Shown: piece after piece, positions 49,694 to 58,630 of the stretch
How positions within the stretch are numbered: the first letter of the stretch is position 1
Layout: every line of letters begins with the position of its first letter
Assembly (NCBI RefSeq): GCF_035497915.1
Contig: NZ_DATJCS010000017.1
Location: 62,001 to 126,000, forward strand
Source of the DNA: Serpens sp035497915
GTDB lineage: Bacteria; Pseudomonadota; Gammaproteobacteria; Pseudomonadales; Pseudomonadaceae
Length of the DNA: 64,000 nucleotides
Direction: 5' to 3'
Translations under genes and position numbers: made by a program
The notes under the pieces: generated by a model
What the model was told of the DNA's origin: nothing
What the model saw: only the letters and a program-made list of their open reading frames with translations
Databases searched by the model: none

Positions 49694-50278
49694 GTGACTG
49701 CCGTACAACTGATCGTCGGCCTGGGTAATCCAGGCCCCGAATACGACCAGACCCGGCATAACGCAGGGGCCCTTTTCGTTGAGCGCCTCGCCGACGCCAA
49801 GGGCGTGCGGCTGGTCGCCGACAAGAAGTACTTCGGCCTGCTGGGCAAGTTCACCCATCAGGGCCAGGACGTTCGTCTGCTCATCCCCACCACCTACATG
49901 AACCGCAGCGGACAGGCCGTCGCCGCGCTGGCCCGGTTCTACCGCATCGAACCCGATGCCATCCTGGTGGCCCACGACGAACTCGACATGCCGCCCGGCG
50001 TCGCCAAGCTGAAGAAGGGCGGCGGTCACGGCGGGCACAACGGACTGCGCGACATCATCGCCCAGCTCGGCAACAACAACGGTTTTCATCGCCTGCGCCT
50101 GGGCATCGGCCATCCCGGCCATGCCAGCCTGGTGTCCGGCTTCGTGCTCAGCCGCGCGCCGCGCAGCGAGCAGGAGCTGCTGGACAAGAGCATCGACCAC
50201 GCCCTGGGCGTCGTCCCGGAGATCCTGGCCGGCGACTGGACCAAGGCCATGCAGACGCTGCACAGCCAGAAAGCCTGA
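49694..50278 (+). CDS. pth: Peptidyl-tRNA hydrolase
   Basis: A protein of 194 residues that recycles peptidyl-tRNA released from ribosomes. Catalytic His22 is in TRHNAGALFVERLA, Asn12 in VGLGNPGPEYD, and the conserved aspartate in HDELDMPPG. KKGGGHGGHNGLRDI is the family signature. The start is GTG (49694-49696) with GAGGAAGG upstream. ychF follows after 42 bases. Confidence 0.97.
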   Translation: MTAVQLIVGLGNPGPEYDQTRHNAGALFVERLADAKGVRLVADKKYFGLLGKFTHQGQDVRLLIPTTYMNRSGQAVAALARFYRIEPDAILVAHDELDMPPGVAKLKKGGGHGGHNGLRDIIAQLGNNNGFHRLRLGIGHPGHASLVSGFVLSRAPRSEQELLDKSIDHALGVVPEILAGDWTKAMQTLHSQKA

Positions 50279-50320
50279 TCACCTCCCCTTTACCGTCTTT
50301 ATCTCCGCGAGGGATACACC

Positions 50321-51421
50321 ATGGGATTCAATTGCGGCATCGTCGGCCTGCCCAACGTCGGCAAGTCCACCCTGTTCAACGCCCTGACCAAGTCCGGCAT
50401 CGCCGCAGAGAACTTCCCCTTCTGCACCATCGAGCCGAACAGCGGCATCGTGCCGATGCCCGACGCGCGCCTCGACGCCCTGGCGGAGATCGTCAAGCCC
50501 GAGCGTGTGCTGCCGACCACTATGGAATTCGTCGACATCGCCGGCCTGGTCGCCGGTGCCTCCAAGGGTGAAGGTCTGGGCAACAAGTTCCTGGCCAACA
50601 TTCGCGAAACCGACGCCATCGCCCACGTGGTGCGCTGCTTCGAGGATGAGAACGTCATTCACGTGGCCAACAGCGTCGATCCCAAGCGTGATATCGAAAT
50701 TATCGACCTGGAACTGATCTTTGCCGACCTCGACAGCTGCGAGAAGCAACTGCAGAAGGTCACTCGCAACGCCAAGGGTGGCGACAAGGATGCCCTGGCG
50801 CAGAAGGCCGTTCTGGAAAAGCTCATCCCGCATTTTAGCGAGGGCAAGCCGGCCCGCAGCCTGATGAAGAACATGGATGAAGAGCAGAAGCGCACCATCC
50901 GCAGCTTCCACCTGCTGACCAGCAAGCCGGTGATGTACATCGCCAACGTGGCCGAGGACGGCTTCGAGAACAACCCGCACCTGGACGTGGTGAAGGCCAT
51001 CGCCGAGGAAGAAGGCGCCATCGTGGTGCCGGTGTGCAACAAGATCGAGTCGGAAATCGCCGAGCTCGACGACGGCGAAGAAAAGGACATGTTCCTCGAA
51101 GCCATCGGCATGACCGAGCCGGGCCTGAACCGCGTGATCCGCGCCGGCTACGAACTGCTCAACCTGCAGACCTACTTCACCGCCGGCGTGAAGGAAGTAC
51201 GTGCCTGGACCGTGAAGGTTGGCGCCACCGCTCCGCAAGCCGCCGCCGTGATCCACACCGACTTCGAGAAGGGCTTCATCCGCGCCGAAGTCATCGCCTA
51301 CGACGACTTCATCCAGTACAAGGGTGAAGCCGGCGCCAAGGAAGCCGGCAAATGGCGCCTGGAAGGCAAGGACTACATCGTCAAGGACGGCGACGTGATG
51401 CATTTCCGCTTCAACGTCTGA
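50321..51421 (+). CDS. ychF: Redox-regulated ATPase YchF
   Basis: An Obg-family protein of 366 residues that prefers ATP. G1 is GLPNVGKSTLFNAL (8-21), G3 is VDIAGLVAGASKGEGLGN, and the G4-like element is NVAED. The C-terminal TGS domain includes RAWTVKVGATAPQAAAVIHTDFEKGF. It associates with ribosomes and takes part in oxidative-stress response. The ATG has GAGGGA six bases upstream. It is last in the prs-rplY-pth-ychF series and ends before a terminator. Confidence 0.97.
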   Translation: MGFNCGIVGLPNVGKSTLFNALTKSGIAAENFPFCTIEPNSGIVPMPDARLDALAEIVKPERVLPTTMEFVDIAGLVAGASKGEGLGNKFLANIRETDAIAHVVRCFEDENVIHVANSVDPKRDIEIIDLELIFADLDSCEKQLQKVTRNAKGGDKDALAQKAVLEKLIPHFSEGKPARSLMKNMDEEQKRTIRSFHLLTSKPVMYIANVAEDGFENNPHLDVVKAIAEEEGAIVVPVCNKIESEIAELDDGEEKDMFLEAIGMTEPGLNRVIRAGYELLNLQTYFTAGVKEVRAWTVKVGATAPQAAAVIHTDFEKGFIRAEVIAYDDFIQYKGEAGAKEAGKWRLEGKDYIVKDGDVMHFRFNV

Positions 51422-51459
51422 CGCCCCCGCTGGCTCTCAGCGGACCTTGATGGGCCCCG

Positions 51460-51494
51460 AACCCCTTGCAGCTACTGGCTTCAAGGGGTTTTTC
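51460..51494 (+). terminator. Rho-independent terminator after ychF
   Basis: The stem AACCCCTTG / CAAGGGGTT has a 13-base loop and a T tract, about 40 bases past the ychF stop. The rest of the gap up to 51699 shows no gene. Confidence 0.85.
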
Positions 51495-51699
51495 ATTTCC
51501 GCCTTTGCCTATCCCCCTTGGCATGCAGAGTGACGGTTACAGGCTTGTCAGTGCGATTGCGCCCCGTGCATGCCGTCGAAGGCTGCTTCCAGCCCCCTCG
51601 TCTTCCGGCGTTGCGCGACCTTTGCCGTAGCCGTGGTAGAACTCGCGCGGCGTGTTGTAGCTTCAAGCAAATCACCAGATACCTTGAGGAAGGCGTTAC

Positions 51700-52050
51700 A
51701 TGGCCTGGATCATCAGCAAGTACTTCATCACCGCCATCCTGGTCGTCGTGGTCTCGGAAGTCGCGAAACGCAGTGACCGGTTTGGCGCCCTGATTGCCGC
51801 GCTACCGCTGGTTACCGTGCTGACGCTTATCTGGCTGTACGTTGAAAAACAGCCGGCCGAAAAAATCGCCAACCACGCCTGGTACACCTTCTGGTATGTC
51901 TTGCCCACCCTGCCGATGCTGCTCGCGTTTCCCACGCTTCTTTCCCGGTTCGGCTTCTGGCCCGCCCTGCTGATCTATGTCGTTGCCACAGCGGGCTGCT
52001 TCGGTCTGTTTGCCCTGTTTGTCCGGCGTTTCGGTATCGAACTTCTTTGA
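51700..52050 (+). CDS. DUF3147 family small membrane protein
   Basis: A protein of 116 residues with four hydrophobic segments at about 5-20, 28-48, 60-82 and 88-110. The sequence SEVAKRSDRFGALIAALPLVT and the short loop VEKQPAEKIANHAW are typical of DUF3147. The function is unknown. The ATG has GAGGAAGG six bases upstream. It stands alone between the ychF terminator and another terminator at 52221. Confidence 0.8.
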   Translation: MAWIISKYFITAILVVVVSEVAKRSDRFGALIAALPLVTVLTLIWLYVEKQPAEKIANHAWYTFWYVLPTLPMLLAFPTLLSRFGFWPALLIYVVATAGCFGLFALFVRRFGIELL

Positions 52051-52220
52051 TACCCGGCACTTCATGGAACGCGCCCATCCGGATGGGCTGGCCAGGCAGC
52101 TCCAACTCGATCCGGCAGGTTCGCCAGCCCGAAGTCCAAAAAGCAGATGAAGCCATTCCGGCGAATCCGTATGCTGCGAGCCACGACTTTCAGCTAAATG
52201 CTGCCACCCCCTGACCAGAG

Positions 52221-52254
52221 AAGCCCCGTACTCGCACCCTGAGACGGGGCTTTT
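52221..52254 (+). terminator. Terminator-like hairpin just ahead of the ATP-grasp-like gene
   Basis: The stem AAGCCCCGT / ACGGGGCTT is followed by TTT. It could end the DUF3147 transcript, although it lies 170 bases downstream of that stop. Its T tract is only 12 bases from the start codon of the next gene, so it may act as an attenuator. Confidence 0.75.
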
Positions 52255-52266
52255 GTCCGAACCGCC

Positions 52267-53586
52267 ATGCCGCCACTTCCTGACCAAGACACCCTTCTCT
52301 CCCCCGCCACCGCGCTGGCCGAGTGGCCGATCGAAGCGCTCAACAGCCGCTGCTTCTGCATCGGCCTGGACAGCGACGAACTGCGCCAGGCGCTGGAGTC
52401 GACCCTGGGTCGACCCGGCCTGTTCGAACTGGTGCGCCAGCGCTGCCCTCACCTGTTCGCCGCCCATCCGGTGTTCGTCGACCCGGGCAAGCTGAGCCAC
52501 ATGGCCCAACTGGTGGCGGCCGTCGAGACGGTGGTTACGCTGCCGGCCTACCGCGAAGCGGTGCTGGCCCGCGCGCCGGCCATCGCCCGGCACGATCCGG
52601 GCGCCAAGGGCGTGTTCTTCGGCTTCGACTTCCATGTCGAACAGGGCGGGTGCGGTCTGATCGAGATCAACACCAACGCGGGCGGGGCGATGCTCAACGC
52701 CGTGGTGGCTCGCGCCCAGCGGGCCTGTTGCCCTCAGGTGGAAAAGTTCCTGCCGCCCTCCGCCCGAGCCGAGGAACTGGAGGCGCGGATCCTGGCGATG
52801 TTCCGCGAGGAATGGGCGCGCGCCGGGCATGAGCGCCCGCTGCGCAGCATCGCCATCGTCGATGCGACGCCCGAGCAGCAGTACCTCTACCCCGAATTCC
52901 TGCTGTTCCAGCAGCTGTTCCAGCGCCATGGCTGGGAGACGGTGATTGCCGATCCCGGCGAGCTGACCCTCAGGGACGGACGGCTGTGGCACGGCGAGCT
53001 GGCCATCGACCTGGTCTACAACCGGCTGACCGACTTCGCCTTCGACGACCCGGCCAACGCCACCCTGCGCGCGGCCTATCTGGAGGATGCCGCGCTGGTG
53101 ACGCCGCACCCGCGCGCCCATGCGCTGTATGCGGACAAGCACAACCTGACCCTGCTCAGCGACGAGGAGCAGCTGCGGGCGCTGGGTGTGCCGGCAGCCA
53201 CCCGTGAGCTGCTGCTGGCCTGCATCCCGCGCACCGAACGGGTCACTGCCGACAACGCCGAGCGCCTGTGGCGCGAGCGGCGCCGGTTGTTCTTCAAGCC
53301 CTGTGCGGGCTTCGGCAGTCGCGCCGCGTATCGCGGCGACAAGCTGACCCAGCGGGTCTGGCAGGAGATTCTTGCCGGTGACTATGTCGCTCAGGCGCTG
53401 GTGCCGCCGGGCCAGCGGGTGATGTCCTCCGAGTCGGCCGAACCGCTCAAGTTCGACCTGCGCAACTACGCCTATGACGGTGCGGTGCAGTGGGTGGCGG
53501 CCCGCCTGTATCAGGGGCAGACCACCAACTTCCGCACTCCGGGCGGCGGCTTCGCACCGGTCTACCCGGGACCACGCTCCGAATAA
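52267..53586 (+). CDS. Uncharacterised ATP-grasp-like protein
   Basis: A protein of 439 residues that I do not recognise as a named enzyme. It contains stretches like ATP-grasp ligases: LIEINTNAGGAMLN (about 136-150), FFKPCAGFGSRAAYRGDKLT in the last third and EPLKFDLRNYAYDG near the end. The order, with the E-x-N-x-N motif ahead of the K-P-x-x-G-x-G loop, would fit a circularly permuted ATP-grasp, as in glutathionylspermidine-synthase-like families. I see no signal peptide or membrane segment. No Shine-Dalgarno sequence precedes the ATG, where a terminator-like hairpin lies instead. It is convergent with the PLP enzyme gene (seven-base gap). Confidence 0.7.
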   Translation: MPPLPDQDTLLSPATALAEWPIEALNSRCFCIGLDSDELRQALESTLGRPGLFELVRQRCPHLFAAHPVFVDPGKLSHMAQLVAAVETVVTLPAYREAVLARAPAIARHDPGAKGVFFGFDFHVEQGGCGLIEINTNAGGAMLNAVVARAQRACCPQVEKFLPPSARAEELEARILAMFREEWARAGHERPLRSIAIVDATPEQQYLYPEFLLFQQLFQRHGWETVIADPGELTLRDGRLWHGELAIDLVYNRLTDFAFDDPANATLRAAYLEDAALVTPHPRAHALYADKHNLTLLSDEEQLRALGVPAATRELLLACIPRTERVTADNAERLWRERRRLFFKPCAGFGSRAAYRGDKLTQRVWQEILAGDYVAQALVPPGQRVMSSESAEPLKFDLRNYAYDGAVQWVAARLYQGQTTNFRTPGGGFAPVYPGPRSE

Positions 53587-53593
53587 GCTCAGT

Positions 53594-54781
53594 TCAGAGC
53601 TGATCCAGCGCCTGCTGGAAGTCCTCGACGATATCCTCGACATCCTCGATGCCCACCGACACACGGACGGTGCCATCGTGGATGTCCAGCGCGGCGAGCG
53701 CCTGCGCCGACTGCGCGCGGTGCGAAGTCTTGGCGGGATGGGAAACGCTGGTCGCCACCCCGGCCAGCGACGGCGCGAATACGGCGCGGCGCAGGCCGCG
53801 GATCAGCCGGTCTGCCTCGGCGAGGCCGCCGTCGAGGGTGAAGCTGAGCATGCCCGAGCAGCCGTGGCGAAACATCCGGCGCGCCAGCGCATGATCGGGA
53901 TGGGACGCCAGGCCGGGGTAATACACGCGCGCCACCTTCGGGTGCCGCTCGATGGTTTCGGCCAGCGCCAGGGCGTTGGCCGAATGGGCGCGCATGCGCA
54001 GCGCCAGGGTCTTCGCCCCGCGAAAGGTCAGCCAGGATTCGAAGGGACTGGCGCTGCCACCGGAGGTGATCTGGTAACGCCGCGCCCGGGCGACCCATTC
54101 CGGGTCGCCGACCAGGATGCCGCCCATCGCGTCGCTGTGGCCGCTGATGTACTTGGTGGTGCTGTGCAGCACCAGGTCGGCACCCTCGGCGAGCGGCCGG
54201 TAGAGCACCGGCGAGAGGAAGGAGTTGTCCACCAGCAGCTTCAGGCCATGGGCACGGGCCAGGCCGGCCAGGGCCGGAATGTCGCTGAGGCGCACCAGCG
54301 GGTTGGAGGCGGTTTCGGTGTAGATCAGCCGGGTGGTCGGCTGGATGGCCGCCTGCACCGCCGCCAGGTCGCGGATGTCCACCAGGGTGGCGCGGATGCC
54401 GAAGCGGGCCAGGTCGTCCTCGATCAGCGTTTGCGTGGTGCCGTACAGCTCGCGACTCGCCACCAGGTGATCGCCGGCGCTCAGGTTGCCGAGCAGCGCG
54501 GCACTGATCGCCGCCATGCCCGTGGCGGAAAACAGCGCGGCCTCCCCGCCTTCCAGATCGCCGATCAGCTGCTCCAGCGCCGCCGGGTTGGGATTGCCGA
54601 AGCGCGTGTACATGTAGTTGTCGGGATGGCCGGCGATCTCGTCCAGCTGGGCCAGCGAGTCGTAGACGAACACCGAGCTCTGGTAGATCGGCAGGCTCTT
54701 GGCATGGGTCAGCATGCCGTGATCGATGTCGTTGCCACTGTGTACGGCCAGGGTGGAAAGGCCGGGCGTGCGTTCAGTCAT
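53594..54781 (-). CDS. Cys/Met-metabolism PLP-dependent lyase (cystathionine beta/gamma-lyase-like)
   Basis: A protein of 395 residues. Family signatures are NYMYTRFGNPNPAALEQLI, SATGMAAISAALLG, TETASNPLV and the PLP lysine in HSTTKYISGHSDAMGG. The conserved SLAGVATSVSHPAKTSH closes the active site. The exact reaction (cystathionine beta-lyase, gamma-lyase or gamma-synthase) cannot be decided by motif. The inner ATG at 54779-54781 was chosen for its GAGGAA ribosome-binding site. It is downstream of the VOC gene on the same strand with a 38-base gap. Confidence 0.88.
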   Translation of the reverse strand: MTERTPGLSTLAVHSGNDIDHGMLTHAKSLPIYQSSVFVYDSLAQLDEIAGHPDNYMYTRFGNPNPAALEQLIGDLEGGEAALFSATGMAAISAALLGNLSAGDHLVASRELYGTTQTLIEDDLARFGIRATLVDIRDLAAVQAAIQPTTRLIYTETASNPLVRLSDIPALAGLARAHGLKLLVDNSFLSPVLYRPLAEGADLVLHSTTKYISGHSDAMGGILVGDPEWVARARRYQITSGGSASPFESWLTFRGAKTLALRMRAHSANALALAETIERHPKVARVYYPGLASHPDHALARRMFRHGCSGMLSFTLDGGLAEADRLIRGLRRAVFAPSLAGVATSVSHPAKTSHRAQSAQALAALDIHDGTVRVSVGIEDVEDIVEDFQQALDQL

Positions 54782-54819
54782 GCGCGTTCCTCGGAAAGTC
54801 ATCGGCGGCTGTCGCCGGT

Positions 54820-55248
54820 CTAGAAAGTGATCAGCACCGACTCCGCGCTGCGCTGCGCCGGCCCGTGGTACACGGCCTCGATGTTGTTGCCGTCGGGGTC
54901 GAGGACGAAGGCGGCGTAGTAGCCCGGGTGATAGCCACGCTCGCCCGGCGCGCCGTTGTCGGTGCCGCCGCTGGCCAGGGCCGCCTTGTGGAAGGCCTCG
55001 ACCATGGCCGGGTCGCGGGCCTGGAAGGCCAGGTGATGACGGCCGGTCAGGTTGCCCAAGGCAGCCGGGCTGTCCGCCGTCGAGACGAACAGTTCGTCCG
55101 CCCAGAAATAACCCTCGCCCGTGCCGCCCATGGGGATTTCCAGCACGGCGAAGACCGCCTGGTAGAAGGCCTGGCTGGCGGGCAGGTCCCGCACCACCAA
55201 CTGGATGTGATCGATCAACCGCCCGCGATGCAACTCCTGCGTTTCCAT
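54820..55248 (-). CDS. VOC-family (glyoxalase/bleomycin-resistance fold) protein
   Basis: A protein of 142 residues with paired beta-alpha-beta-beta-beta modules. The N-terminal half has IDHIQLVVRDLPASQAFYQA with the first metal histidine; HHLAFQARDPAMVEAFHKAAL begins the second half. The C-terminus ends FVLDPDGNNIEAVYHG with the metal glutamate. It is probably a metal-dependent lyase, isomerase or dioxygenase of unknown substrate. The ATG is preceded by GAGGAGAACG. It may be co-transcribed with the PLP lyase. Confidence 0.85.
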   Translation of the reverse strand: METQELHRGRLIDHIQLVVRDLPASQAFYQAVFAVLEIPMGGTGEGYFWADELFVSTADSPAALGNLTGRHHLAFQARDPAMVEAFHKAALASGGTDNGAPGERGYHPGYYAAFVLDPDGNNIEAVYHGPAQRSAESVLITF

Positions 55249-55461
55249 TTCGTTCTCCTCGAATCAGGGGTTCATTTGAGATTTAGCCTGGATAGCGCCT
55301 CAACGAAAAACGCCATACCCGCCGGGCATACCCGAGCCGTGCAGCAAGACTGCCTGCTGGCTGGCAGAGCGGCAAGCAGGCGGCCAGTCTGCGTACACCT
55401 GCGGAACACCGCCGCGCTTCCGGGCTCGGATGTTCTGGATGCTCAGGATAGGGGCTTCGGC

Positions 55462-56793
55462 GTGAAGGCAAAGCTGTTCAGCTACTGGAACCGGATGCGC
55501 TCCAGCTTCTGGTTCCTTCCCATCCTCATGGCCTGCGCCGCAGTCGGCCTGGCGCTTGGGACCACCACCCTGGACCGCGGCGACACGCTGCGTGCCCTGC
55601 GCGTCGACGGCTGGCTGTTTACCGGTGGCGCCGAAGGCGCCCGCACCGTGCTGGGAACCATCGCCGGCTCGATGATTACGGTGGTCGGCATCGTCTTCTC
55701 CATGACCCTGGTCACCCTTTCCCTGGCCTCCTCGCAGTTCGGCCCGCGCCTGTTGCGCAATTTCATGCGCGACACCACCTATCAACTGGTGCTGGGCATC
55801 TTCGTCGCCACGTTCCTGTACTGCCTGCTGGTGCTGCGCACCATCCGCCACGCCGAAGGGGGAGGCGCCTTCGTGCCGCATCTGTCGGTCACCCTCGGTG
55901 TGCTGCTGGCGGTGCTCAGCCTGGGCGTGCTGATCTACTTCATCCATCACGTCTCGGTCACGATCCAGGCCAACGAGATCATCGCCCGCCTCAGCCAGGA
56001 GCTCTGCGCCAGCATCGAACAGCAGTTCAGCGAGCCGACCGGGGCGGCTCGGGTTGCGGCGGTGGAGAACGTCGATCCGGCGCGGGGCACGCCGGTCGCA
56101 TCCAGCCATTCGGGATACCTGCAGTTCGTGGATCTGCAGGTTCTGCTCGACCTGGCCCGGCGACACGGCCGGATTCTGTGCCTGGCATGCCGCCCCGGAG
56201 ACCACATCATGGCCGGCCGCCCCCTGGTGAGCTGCTGCCCGCCCGGGGAGTTACCCGAAGGCCTGGCGGACGGGATCAACGGTGCGTTTGTCATGGGTAA
56301 CCAGCGCACGGCCGGACAGGATGTCCTCTTCGTGGTCGATCAATTGGTGGAGATCGCGGTGCGCGCCCTCTCCCCGGGCATCAACGATCCCTTCACGGCG
56401 ATGGCCTGCATCGATCGTCTGGGCATTGCCCTGGCGCACGCCGCGCGGCGGGAACCGCCCTCGCCCTACCGGTTCGACGATGCCGGGCAGCTTTGCCTGG
56501 TGGTGCCCCAGCTCACCTACGCCATGCTCGCCGACGCCGCCTTCGACCCGATCCGCGAGTATGGCTGCGCGAGCATGGCCGTCAGCCTGCGCCTGCTGGA
56601 AACGATAGCGACGATTGCGCCGACACTCCCGCCTGGTCCGATGCGCAACTGCCTGGCCTGCCACGCCCGACGCATTGCCCGGCGCGCGGGGCAATGCCTG
56701 ACGGAAGAGGAAGACCGCCTCCGGATAGCCCGGCGCGGTGATGAAGTGACCCGCCTGCTTGACGGGTCCTCCGGAATCAGCGGGACGGCATGA
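55462..56793 (+). CDS. DUF2254 family membrane protein
   Basis: A protein of 443 residues. Four hydrophobic segments lie in the first half: about 13-33, 58-90, 112-132 and 147-172. They are followed by a soluble C-terminal domain with DVLFVVDQLVEIAVRALSPGINDPFTAM, the DUF2254 hallmark. The function is unknown. Translation probably begins at GTG (55462-55464), because the first membrane helix starts soon after and no in-frame ATG gives a better fit. The 3' end overlaps the convergent MaoC gene by 17 bases. Confidence 0.85.
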   Translation: MKAKLFSYWNRMRSSFWFLPILMACAAVGLALGTTTLDRGDTLRALRVDGWLFTGGAEGARTVLGTIAGSMITVVGIVFSMTLVTLSLASSQFGPRLLRNFMRDTTYQLVLGIFVATFLYCLLVLRTIRHAEGGGAFVPHLSVTLGVLLAVLSLGVLIYFIHHVSVTIQANEIIARLSQELCASIEQQFSEPTGAARVAAVENVDPARGTPVASSHSGYLQFVDLQVLLDLARRHGRILCLACRPGDHIMAGRPLVSCCPPGELPEGLADGINGAFVMGNQRTAGQDVLFVVDQLVEIAVRALSPGINDPFTAMACIDRLGIALAHAARREPPSPYRFDDAGQLCLVVPQLTYAMLADAAFDPIREYGCASMAVSLRLLETIATIAPTLPPGPMRNCLACHARRIARRAGQCLTEEEDRLRIARRGDEVTRLLDGSSGISGTA

Positions 56794-57244
56794 ACACGAA
56801 GCGCGCCAGGGTCTCGGCCACGCAGCCCGGCTTGTCCTGGCCTTCGACTTCCACGGTGACACGCACCGCCAGTTGCACGGCATCGCCGATGCGCTCGGCC
56901 TGCTGTATCACACCATGGCCCCGCACACGGGCACCCACCTTCACCGGTGCCGGGAAGCGCACCTTGTCGCAGCCATAGTTGACGCCCATCACCAGATTCT
57001 CCACGCGCATCAGCTGGGTAATGAACTGACTGACCAACGAGAGTGTCAGGTAGCCATGGGCGATGCAGCCACCGAAGGGCGTTCTGGCGGCGCGCTCGGG
57101 GTCGACGTGGATCCACTGATGGTCGCCGGTGGCCTCGGCGAACAGGTTGACCCGCTCCTGGGTCATTTCCAGCCACTCGGTATGACCCAACTCCTGGCCC
57201 TGGGCGGCCAGCAACGCTTCGATGTTATGGAATACGGCAGTCAT
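56777..57244 (-). CDS. MaoC-like (R)-specific enoyl-CoA hydratase family protein
   Basis: A hot-dog-fold protein of 155 residues. The catalytic motif is FAEATGDHQWIHVDPERA, with the Asp and His of hydratase 2, followed by GGCIAHGYLTLSL. It should hydrate trans-2-enoyl-CoA to the (R)-3-hydroxyacyl form, though many homologues have unknown substrates. The ATG at 57242-57244 has AAGGAG six bases upstream, which decides it over the longer frame. Its 3' end overlaps the DUF2254 gene. An AraC gene lies 195 bases upstream. Confidence 0.9.
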   Translation of the reverse strand: MTAVFHNIEALLAAQGQELGHTEWLEMTQERVNLFAEATGDHQWIHVDPERAARTPFGGCIAHGYLTLSLVSQFITQLMRVENLVMGVNYGCDKVRFPAPVKVGARVRGHGVIQQAERIGDAVQLAVRVTVEVEGQDKPGCVAETLARFVFMPSR

Positions 57245-57439
57245 GATGGTCTCCTTACGCTCACTGACTGAAGGCGCCACGGCCGAGCGAAACGCTCGAC
57301 CGGCTACCCGCGCGACCCTGGCAGCTGAACAGTGCCAATGGGTACGAGCGGGGGCAAAGCCTAGATCGCGGAAGGAGATTGGCAACCGGCCCGAGGCGGC
57401 GATCACGACTGGCGCACGCTTCGGGGCCAGCCCGGGCCG

Positions 57440-58156
57440 TCAGGCGGGGAACATGCTCTTGGGCGTGACGCCCAGCGCGCGACGGAACACCTGGATGAAG
57501 GCGCTGACGCTCTGGTAGCCGACGCGCGGCGCCACCTCGGCGATCGGCTCGCCGGCCGCCAGTCGCTCCATGGCCAGCATCAGGCGCAACTGTTGGCGCC
57601 ACTGGGCGAAGCTCATGCCGGTTTCCTTGTGGAAACGGCGGGTCAGGGTACGCCGGGGCATGCCGACGATCTCGACCCAGTCGTCCAGGTCGGCGTCGCT
57701 GTCCGGCTGATCGAACAGGCCCTGGGTGATCTTCTGCAGGCGTTCATCCTGGGGCACCGGCAGGAACAGGTCCTGCTCGGGCTTGCGCCCGAAGGCATCG
57801 GCGAACACCTGCAGATAGATGGCATTGAGGCCCGGATCCAGCGGCATCTCGTCAAGCAGCGACACCAGCAGCGCGCTCTGGCGAATCACCCGCGGCTGCG
57901 TGGGCATCTGCTCGCGACTCCAGGTCTCGGCGAAATTCAGTCGCAGCCCGCGCATGTCACCGTAGCTGACCGGCAAATGCAGCTGCATCGGCGGCACCCA
58001 GGCCATGTAGCCCGGCGGCACGATCCACATGCCCCGCTCGGTATGCACGCTGACGACCCCGGCGCTGACCCTGAACAACCGCCCTTCCAGTTGGGCTTGT
58101 AGCTTGGCTCCCTGATGGGTGCTGCGCGCGAGATGATGTACTTCCAATAGATCCAT
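57440..58156 (-). CDS. AraC-family regulator with cupin-like N-terminus
   Basis: A protein of 238 residues. The N-terminal half is a cupin-like AraC_binding domain (about 15-100, with VHTERGMWIVPPGYMAWVPP). The C-terminal half has helix-turn-helix units around MPRRTLTRRFHKETGMSF and IAEVAPRVGYQSVSAFIQVF, ending RALGVTPKSMF. The start is uncertain: the ATG at 58154-58156 gives the usual subfamily length, and a further ATG at 58216 adds about 20 residues. Its targets may include the MaoC gene downstream, but that is only position. Confidence 0.85.
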   Translation of the reverse strand: MDLLEVHHLARSTHQGAKLQAQLEGRLFRVSAGVVSVHTERGMWIVPPGYMAWVPPMQLHLPVSYGDMRGLRLNFAETWSREQMPTQPRVIRQSALLVSLLDEMPLDPGLNAIYLQVFADAFGRKPEQDLFLPVPQDERLQKITQGLFDQPDSDADLDDWVEIVGMPRRTLTRRFHKETGMSFAQWRQQLRLMLAMERLAAGEPIAEVAPRVGYQSVSAFIQVFRRALGVTPKSMFPA

Positions 58157-58373
58157 GATCCGGCCCGCTGAGGAAAATGCGCGAAATATACCACTGTCAG
58201 GCCATCTCTTTGCCATCTCTGGCGACAGGTAAAACCAGAGCACTGAGCGAAGAGCGGCGCGCAATGGTATCAAAGTAATGGCCCAGCGCGTCAGCCGCGC
58301 GCCGGCGCCCCGACGCGCGCACCCGTGCTCGCTAAGCGCTTGAAAGCAACGATATTTTTTTCAGGCAAAGGAG

Positions 58374-58402
58374 TTGACAGGCTTCCGCCCGATAGGAATA
58401 AT
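58374..58402 (+). promoter_or_regulatory. Sigma-70 promoter of tRNA-Met
   Basis: A consensus TTGACA (58374-58379) and AATAAT (58397-58402) with a 17-base spacer, then GCGCGCCATTCC up to the tRNA 5' end 13 bases later. The GC-rich discriminator is typical of stable RNA genes. A T-rich tract (ATATTTTTTT, about 58350-58360) lies upstream. Confidence 0.85.
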
Positions 58403-58414
58403 GCGCGCCATTCC

Positions 58415-58491
58415 GGCTACATAGCTCAGTTGGTTAGAGCGCAGCATTCATAATGCTGATGTCCCAGGTTCAAGTCCCGGTGTAGCCACCA
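58415..58491 (+). tRNA. tRNA-Met (anticodon CAT, elongator type)
   Basis: A 77-base cloverleaf. The acceptor arm GGCTACA pairs with TGTAGCC, followed by A and an encoded CCA. The D arm is GCTCAGTTGGTTAGAGC. The anticodon arm AGCAT-TCATAAT-GCT has CAT at 58449-58451. The paired first base and lack of the three G-C pairs of initiator tRNA in the anticodon stem point to the elongator form. A lysidine-modified Ile tRNA with CAT is a less likely alternative. Confidence 0.93.
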
Positions 58492-58499
58492 TACAAAAC

Positions 58500-58531
58500 A
58501 AGGGGTTAGCGCAAGCTAACCCCTTTTTTGT
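58500..58531 (+). terminator. Rho-independent terminator after tRNA-Met
   Basis: A perfect 11-base stem AAGGGGTTAGC / GCTAACCCCTT with a short GCAA-containing loop and six T, nine bases after the tRNA. Confidence 0.95.
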
Positions 58532-58630
58532 TTTGGCCGTTGACCATGAATCGACCACGCATGGACCAGACGCCCGAGCCGCCGCACGGGCGACCCCGCA
58601 AGCGCCCGGTCAGGTGACCCAGCGACAGGC

